From assembly GCF_030253575.1 (NCBI RefSeq), contig NC_080560.1:10722501-10786500 (forward strand): 64,000 bases of DNA, written 5' to 3'. Positions 32,077 through 45,570 of this stretch are shown here, one piece after another. The notes under the pieces are model-generated. The model was not told where the DNA came from. It did not search any database and saw only the letters and a program-made list of their open reading frames with translations. The DNA is from Rhododendron vialii (lineage: Eukaryota > Streptophyta > Magnoliopsida > Ericales > Ericaceae). Both the position numbers and the translations under genes were made by a program. Positions within the stretch are counted from its first letter, which is position 1; the number at the start of each line of letters is the position of its first letter.

Positions 32077-32960
32077 GCGCAAACTCCGTCGACCGGCCGC
32101 CCTGACCCTGTCGAAGAACTCACCGATCGCGATCCTCCAGAGCTGCCGCCGCCGAGACTCCTAACAGCGGCATCTCCCCGTACCGCCTGCCGCGGCCGCT
32201 TCCTCGACAACTTCAGCTCCGATCCTGCCAACGGAGCACCGGTGGTGTCGAGGATTAAGTCGTGGTTCACCGAGTTTACGGTTTGGATCGAGGTGACGCA
32301 GCATTCTTGCCAATTGAGCTGCTTCAGGTCGCTGATCGCCTCCTCCAGAGTCATGAAAGCGTTAGAAGAGACGTTCTCCTCGTTCCGTGTGGAACGCGAG
32401 GGTTCCATTAGGTCGATTGCCTTGACGGCCTCGATTGTAACATTCTGTAAATTTATTAAACATGAAACAGAGGAAAAAAGATCATAGCGAAAGTTAAAAT
32501 TGTGTGGCTAATTTTGGAGTGTAAGAAACGGAGACTATATCACGGTATGATTATGACCTTCGTACGCTGGAATCTTACGAATCCGTGCATGCCGATGATC
32601 TGCGAAGACATAACATTAACCACCGTTAAATTTTTTTGGAAAAAAAAAATCATGTACTATGCAAAAACGTGATCGTGATGAAGTTCATTGAATCAATATG
32701 GAATTCAACACAGATGAATAAGTATATACAGTATTTGAAATAAAATTGTTCCGTACAGTTAATCACGGAACGCAACGGAAACAGACCTGAGTGAGTTTTT
32801 TTAGGGCGAGGTGGATCTGCTTGTTGCTGTCAATGAAGGAGTGGTAATCGTCGAGGGAGAGAAGCTTGTTGTCCTTTGGTCTAATCGGACTGGTTTCGAG
32901 CTCTGACTCTGCATTTCCATGGCTATGGGGTTTTGGCGGTAACCGACGAAGTGCTCCCAC
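31935..32960 (-). CDS. Unrecognised plant protein, three exons, about 241 aa as read
   Basis: Exon 1 is 32787-32960 (MGALRRLPPKPHSHG), exon 2 is 32558-32599 (IIGMHGFVRFQRTK) and exon 3 runs from 32444 to TAG-side 31935. Borders are GT-AG and all phases are 0. The conserved-looking part is an Asp/His-rich helix segment (LLSLDDYHSFIDSNKQIHLA) plus DLKQLNWQECCVTSIQTVNS in exon 3. Next comes a basic KLSRKRPRQ patch that could be a nuclear signal, then a Gly/Ser tail. A TATATATA box lies about 45 bp upstream of the ATG (about 33004-33011). From about 32076 the frame reads into TRIM-like sequence, so the last 45 or so residues are probably not original, or an AAG/gt donor at about 32077 is used. 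I cannot name the family. Confidence 0.55.
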
Positions 32961-33730
32961 TCTCTCTGTGTTTGTTGGCTTTTGAATTTTCAGTTCGCGA
33001 TGGGATATATATAGCGTGACATCGAGGCACGTGTAAGTTAGTTACGGCACGTGTTATTTTTAAGCTGTAAATGTTAGAATAGCTTCCAAAGAAATTCTGA
33101 TGTGCCTAAAAAACAAAAATTACGTATTTGCCACTAAAACTAGTACTCCCTCTGTCCCAATTTGTTTGTCCTCCTTTTGACTTAAGTATGTTCTAAATTT
33201 ATTGTCCAATCTCAAAATCAATGTACTAGATCATGTAAATTTTCAAATCAATGAATAAAATTTGGTTTCATTAATAAGTTATAAATCCAAAATTGGACAA
33301 ACAATTGGGACGGGGGAGTAGTAAATTTTTTGACCATGGTAGTATGGTTTGAAAGGTAACCAATGTCGACTCCGATATTTGGGTTGCCCAATCCCAATCG
33401 TAAATTTGGTTGCCACCAATTATTAAGTCATAAAAAATAAAAATAAAAACATCCAAGTAAAAAAAGAAGTTAAAGTTACATTTGTGCTTTTAACTTGAAC
33501 CGTATAAAAAAAAAAAAATCAAATTTAGCTCCATTTGTAGTGTTTTGTGATTAGCATGATTCGTTTCGAAGAGAACAACTTCTTACATTTTTTGTTGTCT
33601 CATGGAGGGGTTGCCCAAGCTCAAGATCTTGTGGGGCTTTACCCTAGGGCCGGCTCTGAAAAGATTTGCTGAGAGAATGATAAAAAAAAGAATAAAAATC
33701 CACAATTATCTCCTTTTTTTTTGCTAGGAA
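32961..33730. other. Upstream region of the unknown gene and a Stowaway MITE
   Basis: A Stowaway-like MITE lies at 33146-33318: start CTCCCTCTGTCCCAATTTG, end CAATTGGGACGGGGGAG, TA at 33144-33145 and 33319-33320. The rest is AT-rich with no gene. Confidence 0.6.
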
Positions 33731-33862
33731 TTAGGGAATGCAGGGGGCGGCCAGATGTAGTGATCTGTCATTGGGCATGACCAAGGGCCTCCAAACATGC
33801 AACGGGTCCCTAGGAGGGGATCGAAACCCCAAGGTGCGCACTACCTCACTTAGGGCTAGAGA

Positions 33863-33984
33863 GATCCGTAGGGAGAGTCAGAGGGTTTCAAATACCCAAA
33901 GTCATGAGGCCACCGCTCTAGGGGATCCGCAGGGGGAGTCAAAGGGTTTCAGATACGCAAAGTCATGAGGCCACCGTCCTAGGG
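33863..33984. repeat. Tandem duplication of a 61-bp unit
   Basis: Two imperfect head-to-tail copies (33863-33923 and 33924-33984) of GATCCG...AGTCATGAGGCCACCG...AGGG lie inside a GC-rich 280-bp island (33736-34015) of unknown origin. Confidence 0.75.
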
Positions 33985-34015
33985 TTGAAGGGGGCGTCGA
34001 TAGCACGCTTTACAC

Positions 34016-34985
34016 CCCCGATTAATTGTGATCCCACCAAATAACCTGTGGTAAAAGCTATTGTACCTATTCATTTCGTGGAGCAAATACATGTTATACA
34101 ACCCTTCTTCAAGAACTGCCTATCTTTTTGTTCCTTATAATGTAGTCCAATCCAATTAGCCAGAGGAAAGGATTTTGGTTCTCTTTCCTTTCTATTTGTA
34201 GGTGTGGAAAAATTTGGATTCTCTCCCTTTTCTTTACAAAAAACACCATTGCTACGTCCTCGTTAAACCTGCAACTGCCTTTCCACCAATGCAGTCGTGT
34301 TGCCACCTCCAACATCATCCCCTACCCCACCATCTTCTGCCACCATCCCGCACCCTACTGTCACAGTTCCAATCACAACCCCACCATTAGACAACAACAT
34401 AGTCACCGCCACCATAACGAATCCACTCTAGCCGATCGAACAAGTTACTAGCGAGCGCTGGACAACCAAACTACACTTTCTTCCTGAATAAAGGCTTGGG
34501 AGTTGAGGCACCAAATTAAGAGAAAAATAACATGAAGCAACTCCACTGTAAAAGCAAGTAGCCCAGCCTGCGAAACTTGTATACAAGATTACAAGTTCAA
34601 AGAGCAACGGATAACATTGTGGAGAAAAAACAATGTTTTAACACAATCAACAGTTTCACCTACGGGAAATATTGGAGGACTACCACCAGACAACCAACCT
34701 GTGCTTTCTTCCTAACCATGGCATAGTACATACATCCATATACTGAATGAGGCCGTTAAATATCAATGGGTTCGAAAATAAATGTCAAACGAATCTGCAG
34801 ACAGTAAAGTAATTAACCACGAATGAGGAATTACACCTACAAATTAGATATGAACGGAAATCTATTTCTCTTTGCTGTTTCTTTGTCTTGAAGACTAAGA
34901 CATTGTGATCCACCTCATGCAAGTTCAAGCAAGAAATTGATGTCGGAATTTGAGCCGCATGAATAAACAGGCCTTGGGCTTTGTT
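34016..34985. other. Intergenic, nothing recognised
   Basis: No supported gene on either strand. Confidence 0.4.
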
Positions 34986-37747
34986 CTACAAACTCTGCTG
35001 CCTCAAAAAGGACTCCAAACCCTGATCGCTAGGGCTGATCATCTTTCTCACCTTGACGCCACTTTTGTAAACGTTGACTGTTGGAAAATGGAACGGTTCT
35101 TATGCCTTCGGCTTTTGCTAGTTCTGGGCTGTCCTCCACACCCACCTTCAATAGGAAATAGAACTACACATCGGTTATGTTGCTAAGTTTACTGAAGTCT
35201 ATATTACATTTGAATCCTACCAAATCCAGCTCGTGTATTGCCGTTTTCTATATGCAGTAAGAGAGAGTACCAATTCTTGCATATCTAATAGGTTCACCTT
35301 AAGTATTTGTGGAGCTATTTGGAACGAAATGAAAACATGAAGAAAATGATACAAGATATCCAAGCAGAGAATCTAAATTTCCCTACAATTTTCCTTTCCC
35401 AAGGTAAATCTCTGCAAAAATCAGTGATCCAAGCACGAACCGAATGCTACAAGGTAAAGCACATTTCAATATGGATGTTAAGACATGCTATAGAATAAAT
35501 TCATTGGTATAACGCAGGAAATACTGAAAATTTTAGTAGTAAAGACATGGATGGTTGAATGCTGAAAAGTAGAGGTGTCAAGAATCACCGGGAGAAGATA
35601 TTGCAGCTTTAGAACGATGAAGACTAGAAACTTCCTCCAGTTCACCAGTGGAATTCGCATTGTGAAATTCCTCCAGCCGCAATCTCTTCAATGCAACTTG
35701 CGCTCGGAGTAGAGATTCAGCAACCTCATTATCCCCCGGAAGTTTCCTCCCCAAGATCTCATAATCTCTAACAGCTTCTGCCCAATGTTCAAGCTAAAAA
35801 TCACAAAATCAGACGCAAGGGAAGGAAAATTTGTAAAGCTTTTCAGTTGTTTTCACGATAACTTTTGTACAACCCTCCTCAGCAACACTCATTGTTTTCC
35901 TATCTAACTCCATTCTTTTAGTCGAAGTTGGTTTTCGAGAATTGGAAAACAAGTATTTTGGTTTTGTTACCAAGCAAGTTTTATGTGTTTTCTGAGAAAT
36001 GAGATAAGAAACTCATTCAATTCTAGACCAAACAGACCTGAAAAAAATGACCAGCAAATGACTCTTGACTCAAGAAAATCCGGATTTATTCAAATATAGT
36101 TAAGGATTCATATATGGATGCAGGAATTCACCTTTGCATTTGAGACAGCCCTCCTAAGAAGGGCCTTGGTGTAGTTTGGTTGGATCTTGAGGGCTCGGTT
36201 ACAGTCTTCTACAGATTCATCCCATAGTTCAAGCTTAGACCAACAAACTGCTCTATTGCAATATAGCACAGAGTTGGACAAGACATATTTGAGGCCTTCC
36301 CCATAAGTTGTGCAGGCATCAGAAAATCTCCCTGAATTGAAAAGATCTTTACCCTGGGATCGAGCTCTTATTACCAATTTTACATTGTATAGCAGCATAG
36401 CAATTTCAATGTTGCTAAAATCAATCAGACAAGCCTTTTATGCTGCTGCAACTGCATTCTCAAACCTGCAATATACCCACCATCTGTTCTCACTCACTCA
36501 CCATAAGAGCAACATTTATTTACCTTCCAGAAGATTGATAGTTTGGAAGTTGTATCGGATTTCCCAAATTAAGGCTCGGTTTGGATAGACGTGGACTTCA
36601 TAACAAAAATGCATGAGGTTTAGCTATAGAACAGATGTTTAGAATCCTAGTACAATGTTTAACAGGAAAGATTTGCAATCCCTCCTATTATGGCCTTATT
36701 TGAAATTCATTATGCTAAAGCTCCCAAACTCAATGTTAAAATCCATATGCTAGTTATGAAATATAATTTTGAGCTGCTCTGCACTGGTTAAGGATGTCAA
36801 ATCCATTCATCTGAAATCCACATCTATCAAAAAGGAGCCGACTATTATAACTTTAGCAGTGAAATCGGAGAAATCCAAGTCTTCTGCCCTAAAATCAAAC
36901 GCTTAGATTGCTCAAACTTGAAAAAGAACTACCAACTCTCCTATAACAACCCACTCTCTCCATTTGTTTTTCTTGTGAGAAAGACTACACCATCATCTCT
37001 TAAATGAACTTCTCAGTTTCTCCCTAACTTTCATATACGCCTTCTATTTTTAGAGGACGGAAGAGATTTCTTCAACTTCACCGCTAAAGTTGGAACTCAA
37101 AGATAATCCAGATTCTTGGAGATTCACCTTCCAAATGCCATGTCAACCTGAGCTTGGACATAGAGCACATAAGCTTCAGAAAGCATGCCGAAGAACTTTG
37201 TTTGGGAGCAGGATGTGGGATAAGGTTCTACCTTTGTAATGCTTGATAGGCTAGAATCTGCATTTTCAAGTTTGTGAAGCTTCAGAAAGGCTTCTGCTTT
37301 ACATGTTGTGAACTGAAGATTCAACAGGTTTAGGCAGTCTTAAACTTCTTTAATACGAATGACGGCTGCGTCTGGCTCTTGGAGTTTTGGAGGCTGAAAA
37401 GAAAATCAAGGGAACATAAAGGGAAAAACTTGACTGTGTTAAAAATACCAGTTTGTTTACTTTTTCTTTGCCCTCCACAAATCACTTCAGAACCCCAAGA
37501 TTCAAATGCAGCCTAAGGAAAATAGCAATTATGAAGTTTGGGATGTTTTACCTGAGGAGAAGAATCTGCTCCAGCCACCATGGCTTCATCACATTCTCTC
37601 AGTGCACTCTTCCAATCGCCATTTTTTCGAGCACCTGCACATCGGTTAAGATGCTTTTCGAGTAAAATAAGTTTCTGTAACTCGGCTTTGTCGGGCTGTT
37701 GCTTGTGAGAAAAAAGATGATGACGGGCATTTTCAACATGTCCTAAC
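34986..37747 (-). pseudogene. TTL-type TPR/thioredoxin-like protein pseudogene, 5'-truncated
   Basis: TTL proteins are plant scaffold proteins with six TPR repeats and a thioredoxin-like C-terminus. Minus-strand blocks are: 37552-37747 (KSALRECDEAMVAGADSSPQ); about 37128-37330 (CKAEAFLKLHKLENADSSL, QTKFFGMLSEAYVLYVQAQV); 36132-36465 (RFENAV, LFNSGRFSDACTTYGEGL, LYCNRAVCW); 35578-35793 (DYEILGRKLPGDNEVAESLL); and about 34986-35150 (VEDSPELAKAEGIRTVP, then ESFLRQQSL in a shifted frame). Disabling changes are a Glu-to-TAA change at 36438-36440, a TGA ending the 35578 block early, a frameshift in the thioredoxin-like part and loss of the N-terminal exons beyond 37747. The middle of the thioredoxin-like domain was not found between 35200 and 35570. 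Confidence 0.85.
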
Positions 37748-38265
37748 CTGTATACAGTTCACAGTTAACAGAACATCTGAAGACTGTTACAATACCAATT
37801 GTTTATTATTAGCATTAAACAAACCAAGGGATTCATAGCCAGATAGAGGACGTTCCCCTATCCAAAACATACTCTTCTTTGATACGGGCCTTTTCCACGT
37901 AAAAAGGATTTATTTGCATGCGACCATCAAGGAGAAGTAATAGTGATTATTGAAGGATCGAAGCCCATGTGTTGCATTAAAAGAAGACGTCAATGAGCTT
38001 TAACAAAGCGGTATCATGAGATTCGACCATTTGACATCCAATTGACTTGATCATGGAAATCGTTTCACAATGGCAAATTCTCGCAATATCAACATATCCA
38101 TAGACCTAAATATAATAGGAGCTGAGCATATTCATTGAACTGTAAGGCGAACCAAAAGATTTCATGTGTGTAAAGATAATCCTTGAATCTGATATATCAT
38201 TTAACTATTTCAGGGGGGCACGAGAAGAGAAAGCAGTGTATAATTGTCTTTCACTCACCCCTCCC
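37748..38265. other. Intergenic 5' flank of TAT-B
   Basis: No gene seen. Confidence 0.4.
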
Positions 38266-38400
<135 letters not shown>

Positions 38401-38450
38401 GTCGGCCTATACCTGTTGATTATCCGGAGTGAACTAGAGAGAGAAGAGAG

Positions 38451-41400
38451 ATGGAGAACGGGACATCGACGGCGCTGCAGAAATGGTCATTCAAAGGGAA
38501 CGAAGCGCTGACAAAGGCGTCGGCGACCAGCATCAGAACTGTACTGAAATATTATATCATGAGTAAAATCGATCCGCAAGACCCAAGGCCCACCATTCCT
38601 CTCGGCCACGGCGACCCCTCCGCGTTTCCCTGCTTCCGGACCACTCCCGTGGCCAAAGATGCCATCGCCGACGCCGTGCGGTCCAGCAAGTTCAACGGCT
38701 ATGCCTTACAGGTTGGCATTCCGCCGGCGAGAAGGTATCTATCTTCTCTCTCTATATATACATACGTTAATGCTTTTTTATTTTTTCTGATCGTGTACTT
38801 AATACTCCATCAGTTCCAAATTGTTATCCCGAAATGAATGTCCATTTTGAAAATTCTGAGAAGTATGGACAAAAAGATTGTCCAACCTTACACTTTTGTC
38901 CTTTGTTTTCTATATTCAAATACCATGTCATTAACCAACTAACTAGGGTTAGGACTAGCTCGGTTGGCAGCCAGGAATCTTATATCTTATTAGGAGGTCA
39001 TGAATTCGAATTTCTCAACCAATATATGGGTAGGTTATTTCGTTAAAAGGAGTTTTCCTTTATTTCATTAGTTGCCTCATCAAATCATCAAACCTGAAAT
39101 CCTATTGTAGTCAAGGACAAAGCCAGAGGGGTGCCAAATGTTGCCATGGTCTCCGCTCAAGTTTACTGCATAAAATGGTTCCTCACAGTTTCTTGAATTC
39201 CTTACGCATTGTTGCCTCTCTCTTTCGTGAGTGTTTCTTTAAAAACATGACATGACTTCACTTGTTTTCATGTTACACAACACCTTCAATTTTTAACACC
39301 TTAATATAATTTTCATAATGTTTTTGTACGAAATATCAATTTTTTAGAAGTAACTTCTCTTTTTTCTTGGTTTATGATCAATAGAAGATCCCTAGATGGT
39401 GTAGATGTTTTCTTCCATGAGGAAACTAGTTATTCGGGTAGATTACTTGAGAAAGAGTGAAGAGACAGAACGCTATGGCCCTTTCGCTGTGGGAATAGGA
39501 ACCGTACTTACTTTCATCACCCAACATCTAATTCCTAGCTTCGTCCCTGATTGTAGCCCAAAATTTTCCTAAAGAGAAAAGTAAAATCCTCCATGCCACA
39601 AAAGAGGAACACAAATATGAGAAATGTTTCAACTCATGGGAAAGATATGATTCACCCATACGGTTTCATTCTTACACATTTGTGTTTATACAGGGCCATA
39701 GCAGATTACCTTTCAAAAGATCTTCCATACAAGTTATCATAAGGGTCAAGCCATTGAAGTCATATTAACAGTTCTTGCTCGTCCAAATGCAAACATTCTG
39801 CTCCCAAGACCAGGCTTTTTCCTTTACGAAATCCGTGCTGCTTATTGCCAACTTGAAGTTCGCCACTTTGATGTTCTTCCAGAGAAAGATTGGGAGGTAG
39901 ATCTTGATGCTGTTGAAGCTCTAGCAGATGAGAATACAGCTTCTATTGTCATCATTAACCCTGAAAATCCTTGTGGAAATGTTTTTACGCGCCAACATTT
40001 GAAGAAGGTGCGGGTTTTTCCATTGTGCTGAGTTATAAATGTGTTGTCTGGCAAATTTAACCGGTCATGGTTATTGCGTTGATTGATGATCATATGATGT
40101 GTTAGGTTGCTGAGACCGCAAGAAAGCTTGGAATACTAGTGATTTCTGATGAAGTTTATGATCATCTCACTTTTGGGAGTAACCCATTTGTTCCTATGGG
40201 CGTCTTTGGATCAATTGCACCTGTTATTACAGTTGGGTATATATCTAAGAGGTGGATCGTTCCTGGTTGGCGACTTGGTGGGCTAGTCACCATAGTTTTA
40301 AATCGCAGTATAGGTCGCCGTCGTGGTATCGGTCGCGGTATATCAGTATCGGGACATATCGGTGATACGTTGCGGAAATCGGGTGTCGCGGTCGTGAATT
40401 TTTAAAAATCATCAGCAACATGTATAAAACTTGAAAAATATACTTTTGCGGCTTTTGCCTCCAACATAGGCTTAAATTATCACATTTTAATTAATTTTAG
40501 ACATGTAATAGCCCATTCTCTTCGTGTGAAATATTCGATAATTTATTAAAACCCGCAAGTCAATAAAATTTTACAAATATGAGAATAATGTTGCAACATG
40601 TGTATTTGTAAAACATAGTGTTTTTCTCTAGTCTCACATTGGTAAGTTACAAAACTTCTATCTACTTTAAATGAATTTGCACTTTAGTGGGTTTGTGAAT
40701 GAGGACTCAAGAAGAGGTTTTGCGCGCTTAGGAAATTAGGCGGCAAATTTGAAAACTGATTTAGAAACCAATTATCCGGGTGCGCGTCACGAGTTATTTA
40801 CGCAGGGGGGTGCAAATCCGGGATTTCAGCCTCTCGCGCACACATTGCGGTTAAGCCCAAGTTTTGCTAAAATTCTCTTTTTTCCCTTTGCCGGTTCTCC
40901 TGCGACCCTCAAATTCCGGTTTTTAAAACTATGCTAGTCACCAATGATCCCAATGGCATCCTTGAAGAATACGGGGTTCTCCTCTCTCTCTCCCCCCGTG
41001 TGTTTGTGTGTATGATATCTCATGCCACAATAGCCTCCCACCTCCCTATTTTGAATTCAATTCAATGGCCAGTGACTTTTAGGCGTCAGCTAATATCATC
41101 AGTTGCATTTTTCCATGTGAAAATTTTCTCGTCACTGTTATGGTCATATGGTACTTCTTACCGTATGCAGTTTTGCATGAAATGAAATCAATGCTTTTGA
41201 ACTGGTACTGTTGCTCTTTTCATTAGATCTCATAGCTGTTTGGGAATTTACTATGGTATGGTTGATGTTTGACATGAAACTTGTGTATTCATTTCTTTTA
41301 CCAGATAGTTGATTGCATCAAGGGATGTGTCGATATTAGTGCTGATCCTCCAACCTTCATTCAGGTTTGTAAATCAAGAATCTTTTCCTAAATACCATAT

Positions 41401-43278
41401 CAGAAGAAAAAAAACCCCAAATTTTCAGGAGAGTTAGTTTGAATTCTTATTTTTCTCTCTTTCAAATGCCAGTAGAATGCATGAGATACACAAAAGAAGT
41501 TGTTTCGTACTGAATTACTGCTGAAGCATTCACAGAATTGTCGTAAAACCAATTTGAAGTTCCCATTGGATAGTCCTCTAGTTGGCAATGAGGATGTGAT
41601 AAAGGTTTCAAGTAGGAACATATACTATAGAACACGAAGGCCTTTTTTACTGAGAGATGTTATACGTAATTTGGTTGAAAATCTGTAGTCCGTGTGGATT
41701 TTGCTATCTCATATCAAATTATCAACACAACGAAGATATACTCGGGATTCATTTTTTTGTCGAACTATCCAATATTGAGATCTTTCTGGTTCACGTATTA
41801 CTTACAGTTATTGACCTCCGTTAGCAAAAACAAAAAACAAAAACAAAAAAAGAAGCAAAAATACAAAGGTTTATTTTATTGTGTACCGTTTATTTATTTT
41901 CTTTTGATAATCTATGGTTGGTCATGTTACACAATTCATTTTATCTGACCTATTTGGTGAACTACACTATTTCCATAGCTTGGATGACTAAAGAATGTAA
42001 TTCTTTTTGGTTGTGTTTGTATCTATATAATACAATTCTTTGAAGATGTCTATTGTGCTTTATTTGCTTTGCTCATTCATTAATCCCATTGGCAGTTTGA
42101 AATCTTCATTTTTTTTACAAGCTTAGATTGTACATTGAGATTGAGCACTCTATTTAGTTATGTTTCTCCAATTGCTTTTCTCTAGAGAGATGATTTTTAA
42201 GGTTTATGGGTCATCAGGGAGCAGTTCCTCATATCCTTGAGAAGACGAAAGATGATCACTTCTCAAAAATTGTCAATAGACTGAGAGAAACTGCAGACAT
42301 TTGCTATTCTAAAATCGAAGAGATCCCTTGCATTACTTGCCCAAGCAAACCTGAAGGATCTATGTTTGTAATGGTAAGGCATTAAATTTTTTGATATTGG
42401 CTTGTGATGGTAAGTGATTGAGTGGCTCAAAGACCTCTGTTATTAATGGTGCCTTTTGTTGTAGGTTAAACTAAATCTGTCTCTACTGGAAAATATTGAA
42501 GATGATATTGACTTCTCTCTCCAGCTGGCTAAGGAGGAATCCGTGGTTGTTCTACCAGGTTAGAAGCAAACTCTATTTGATATCGACTTCTCTCTATTGA
42601 ACTCTATTTGATTCCTCTATTGGCCAATCTACGTTAGATAGACGTTTAAGTATTAAAAGTCCCCAAGTGACTCTCGATCTTGGGTAAGGGCACAAGAGAC
42701 GTGTCCAACATGAATTATTGGCCATCGATCAGCAAGCCTATTTTGTACTTTTTGAGTTTTGATTTAACAATAACTATGCATAAGACTCTTGTCTCGTACC
42801 AGTGCTCCTTTTCAACTTGTAAATATCAGTTTTTTAACTAGAACATGAAAAAATACCTTGAGAAATATAATGTCTAGTTGTGGGAACGGGTGATTGGAAT
42901 ATGGGTTGAAGGATGTTGACACAGAGACACGTACAACTAGCACAACCGCCAGTTTGATTGCTTTTTGATTTTTTATTCCATTTTTCACTAGTACCTTGTT
43001 GATGAAATCTTCAGACTTTCATCAGGAAATTGTCATAACGCTTTGTCTATGTAATATTGGTTGTGATTTTGGAATGTTATTTACCAAATTTCAAGTAAAT
43101 CCTCGATGTCCGATAAAGTGCTTTATTTGCAGGGGTGGTTGTTGGTCTTAAGAATTGGCTGCGTATAACATTCGCCATTGACCCTGCATCTCTTGAAGAT
43201 GGCCTAGGGAGGGTAAAAGCTTTCTGTGAAAGGCATGCTAAGAAGCAACAAGTTGAAAAGACAAGTTCTTCCATTTAG
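38451..43278 (+). pseudogene. TAT-B, tyrosine aminotransferase pseudogene, seven exons
   Basis: Exons are 38451-38734, 39694-40007, 40106-40975 (interrupted), 41305-41364, 42218-42373, 42465-42558 and 43133-43278. Borders match TAT-C exon for exon; exons 4, 5 and 6 have identical lengths (60, 156, 94 nt). The protein keeps [15 protein letters not shown] SDEVYDH and the PLP-lysine segment [12 protein letters not shown]. Two lesions kill it. Exon 2 is 26 nt shorter than in TAT-C, giving TAA right after PYKLS near 39739. Exon 3 contains a 641-bp transposon (40292-40932) directly after GLVT. The final exon is nearly identical to that of TAT-A, so A and B are sister copies; whether A shares the lesions is not visible. 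Confidence 0.9.
40292..40932. mobile_element. 641-bp MULE-type element inside TAT-B exon 3
   Basis: An exact 10-bp target duplication, GCTAGTCACC (40282-40291 and 40933-40942), borders an element with 11-bp perfect inverted ends, ATAGTTTTAAA and TTTAAAACTAT. Removing the element and one duplicate restores the exon reading GLVTNDPNGIL. The body is rich in GGTATCGGTCGCGGTA-type words near the left end. No coding capacity. Confidence 0.85.
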
Positions 43279-45570
43279 CTCAGATGTGGTCAACCCCCTT
43301 CTCTGGTAACTTACTGATTCTGCTGCACGCCTTTGGCTTATTGTAGAGGATTTCATAGGTTCCGCCATGGGGTGGTCAGTGCTGATCAACTTCTGGATTG
43401 ATCGCACGTTTCTTTAAGTTGGCATAATAATGCGCTTGTTCCTAAAACAAGCTGATCAACTACTGCATGTTGATCGCACATTTAATTTGAAGTTGGCATA
43501 ATAATCGCATGTTCCTTAAGAACTCTATGTTATTGTACTTTGAGCCGTATGGGGGTCTTGTATTACCCTGTAAAGACATTTGTTGGCCACTTTAGCACCT
43601 CAAATGTTCTCTACGGGGTGATCACTGCTGATCAACAGGGCGTTGATCTCATGCGCCGTTTGAAGTCGGTATCATAGTGTGCTTGTTCCTCAAAACCTAT
43701 GTTTTAGTTATTCGATCAATACGATTCTTGTAGTACCCTGTTAAAGTTGGCACACAAGTGGTGATAAAAAAGTCTCAGCGTTGGTTCTCATGCTTCCTCA
43801 TTTTTTTGCTTCAATGTTTCCTCAGGGGCGAACCATTGTGGCTAAATGTTGTTTTCTATTATTGTGTGTTTATTTTAAAAGCAGGAGAATTCTGAATCTT
43901 ATTGATTGCGCTTCGACGGTATCTTTCTTGAATGATGTAGCAATTGTAATTTGAGGATAAAACAAATTAAAGCATCTTATTCTTGTTGTCGTATCACTTT
44001 CCTTTTTCTTTTCATTTCCCCCTGCGAATCGAAGATCCAAATCATTGAAGTACAGTAAGGAGTGTAGCAATGTATACATGCCAACTCTTTTCCGTCTTAT
44101 TTTTCCTGTTCTATAAGGTGGAACCGAATACCATAGCCGAATTTTTTTGCTAAGCAATGAGTCATAGATCAGGGGAAAATCCAAAGAAAATTTCACCAAC
44201 TTTGCTATCGTGGTAAAATTCTTGTTTCCAAAGTTTGATTCCTCATTTTGGATGGAAAAATCCAGGGGGAAAACGGCGTGTAAAATAAATAACATTATAA
44301 TAAAATGGGCACAGAAGAGAAGATGCATAGCCATCGACGTTGGACACAGCCGCTTTGTAAGACTTATACGCAAATTTTAATAGTTTGGGACGTTTTTCAA
44401 ATACCCAGAAAATGTACATTGCGATAGAACACCACTAACTACGTAGTAGATCAGATTTATAACACAATGTACTTTTTTTTACCACAACACCACTAACTAC
44501 GTAATAGATCAGATTTATAACACAATGTACTTTTTTTACCACAAGCGACAGAAGAATACAACTACAAGTATGAGAACTATATCACACTGAAAAGAAGTCC
44601 AACATCACTAATTGGGCTTGTTTTTAAGTGTTAGCAAATTTTTGGGGTCAATTCATACGAAGTTTTGCTCTGACTGTAATGAGTTCTCAGCAAGTGGAAG
44701 GTGAGATTGGATCCAAGGGATTAGCAATTAGCACGTAAGTTGGTCTGGAGACGTGAATTATCAAAGAAGTCCAATATCATTATAAACCCGACCCAACTAA
44801 TACCCCTCGTTAAGGGAAGAAACAGTAATGATTCTCACACATATGTTTTTGCACATATCTTGCACATATATTTTTGTGGGGCACATATCGAGGTTCCACA
44901 AAATGATCCAAACCGCTTATTTTTTTTAAAATATTTTTTGGAGGGTTCCTGTAAAAAATCAGCTCTAACAGATATCGGTAAGGGCATTCTCAGAAATCGC
45001 AGGACGAATCATTCTGTTTTGCTCTACGAATTCTAAAAAAGCCCTTACCGATATCTGTTGGAGCTGATTTTTTAAAGGAACCGTCCAAAAAAAATATTTT
45101 AAAAAAGATGAGCGGTTCGGATCATTTTGTGGAATCCCGATACGAGCCCTACAAAAATGTGTGTGCAAGATATGTGCAAAAAGCCAAAAAACATATGTGC
45201 AAGTAGCATGGTTGGGGAAGAAATAATCCTAACAAATAGTACAAGAGGAATGGTGCTCACATGCAGGTGAATACACAAATTTACTTCCCAGGCCACACAA
45301 AGCGAACAATTAAATTGAACAGATACCAATGCTATGTCCGCTACCATTTCATGCACATGGGCTCACAAGATGCTTGTCAGATCAGCACACATCGTAGGGC
45401 TTCGAACTAGTAATTTGATAAGAATTTATCCATTGGTCTATATTTGAACTCGTGCAAAAATGGCTCCGAATTGGTGAAACATCATTTTTTGACTTGTTGA
45501 TACTGTCGCAAGTCAAAAATAATAATTTTGACAATGCTAGTTTTTTTAAACCAAAGGATATCAATAAGTC
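42598..45570. repeat. Segmental duplication, copy 2 (TAT-B last intron to 3' flank)
   Basis: Partner of about 88-2560. Beyond the exon ending at 43278 there is no other gene. A 40-bp segment is repeated near 44426-44475 and 44485-44535 (CACTAACTACGTA, TTATAACACAATGTAC). Confidence 0.85.
44823..45214. mobile_element. 392-bp foldback MULE-type MITE
   Basis: This is a long imperfect inverted repeat with arms containing TTGCACATATCTTGCACA, CACAAAATGATCC and AAAAATCAGCTC. It is bounded by an exact 9-bp duplication, GGGAAGAAA, at 44814-44822 and 45215-45223. The sister flank at about 2233-2247 has the site once, without the element. Confidence 0.85.
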
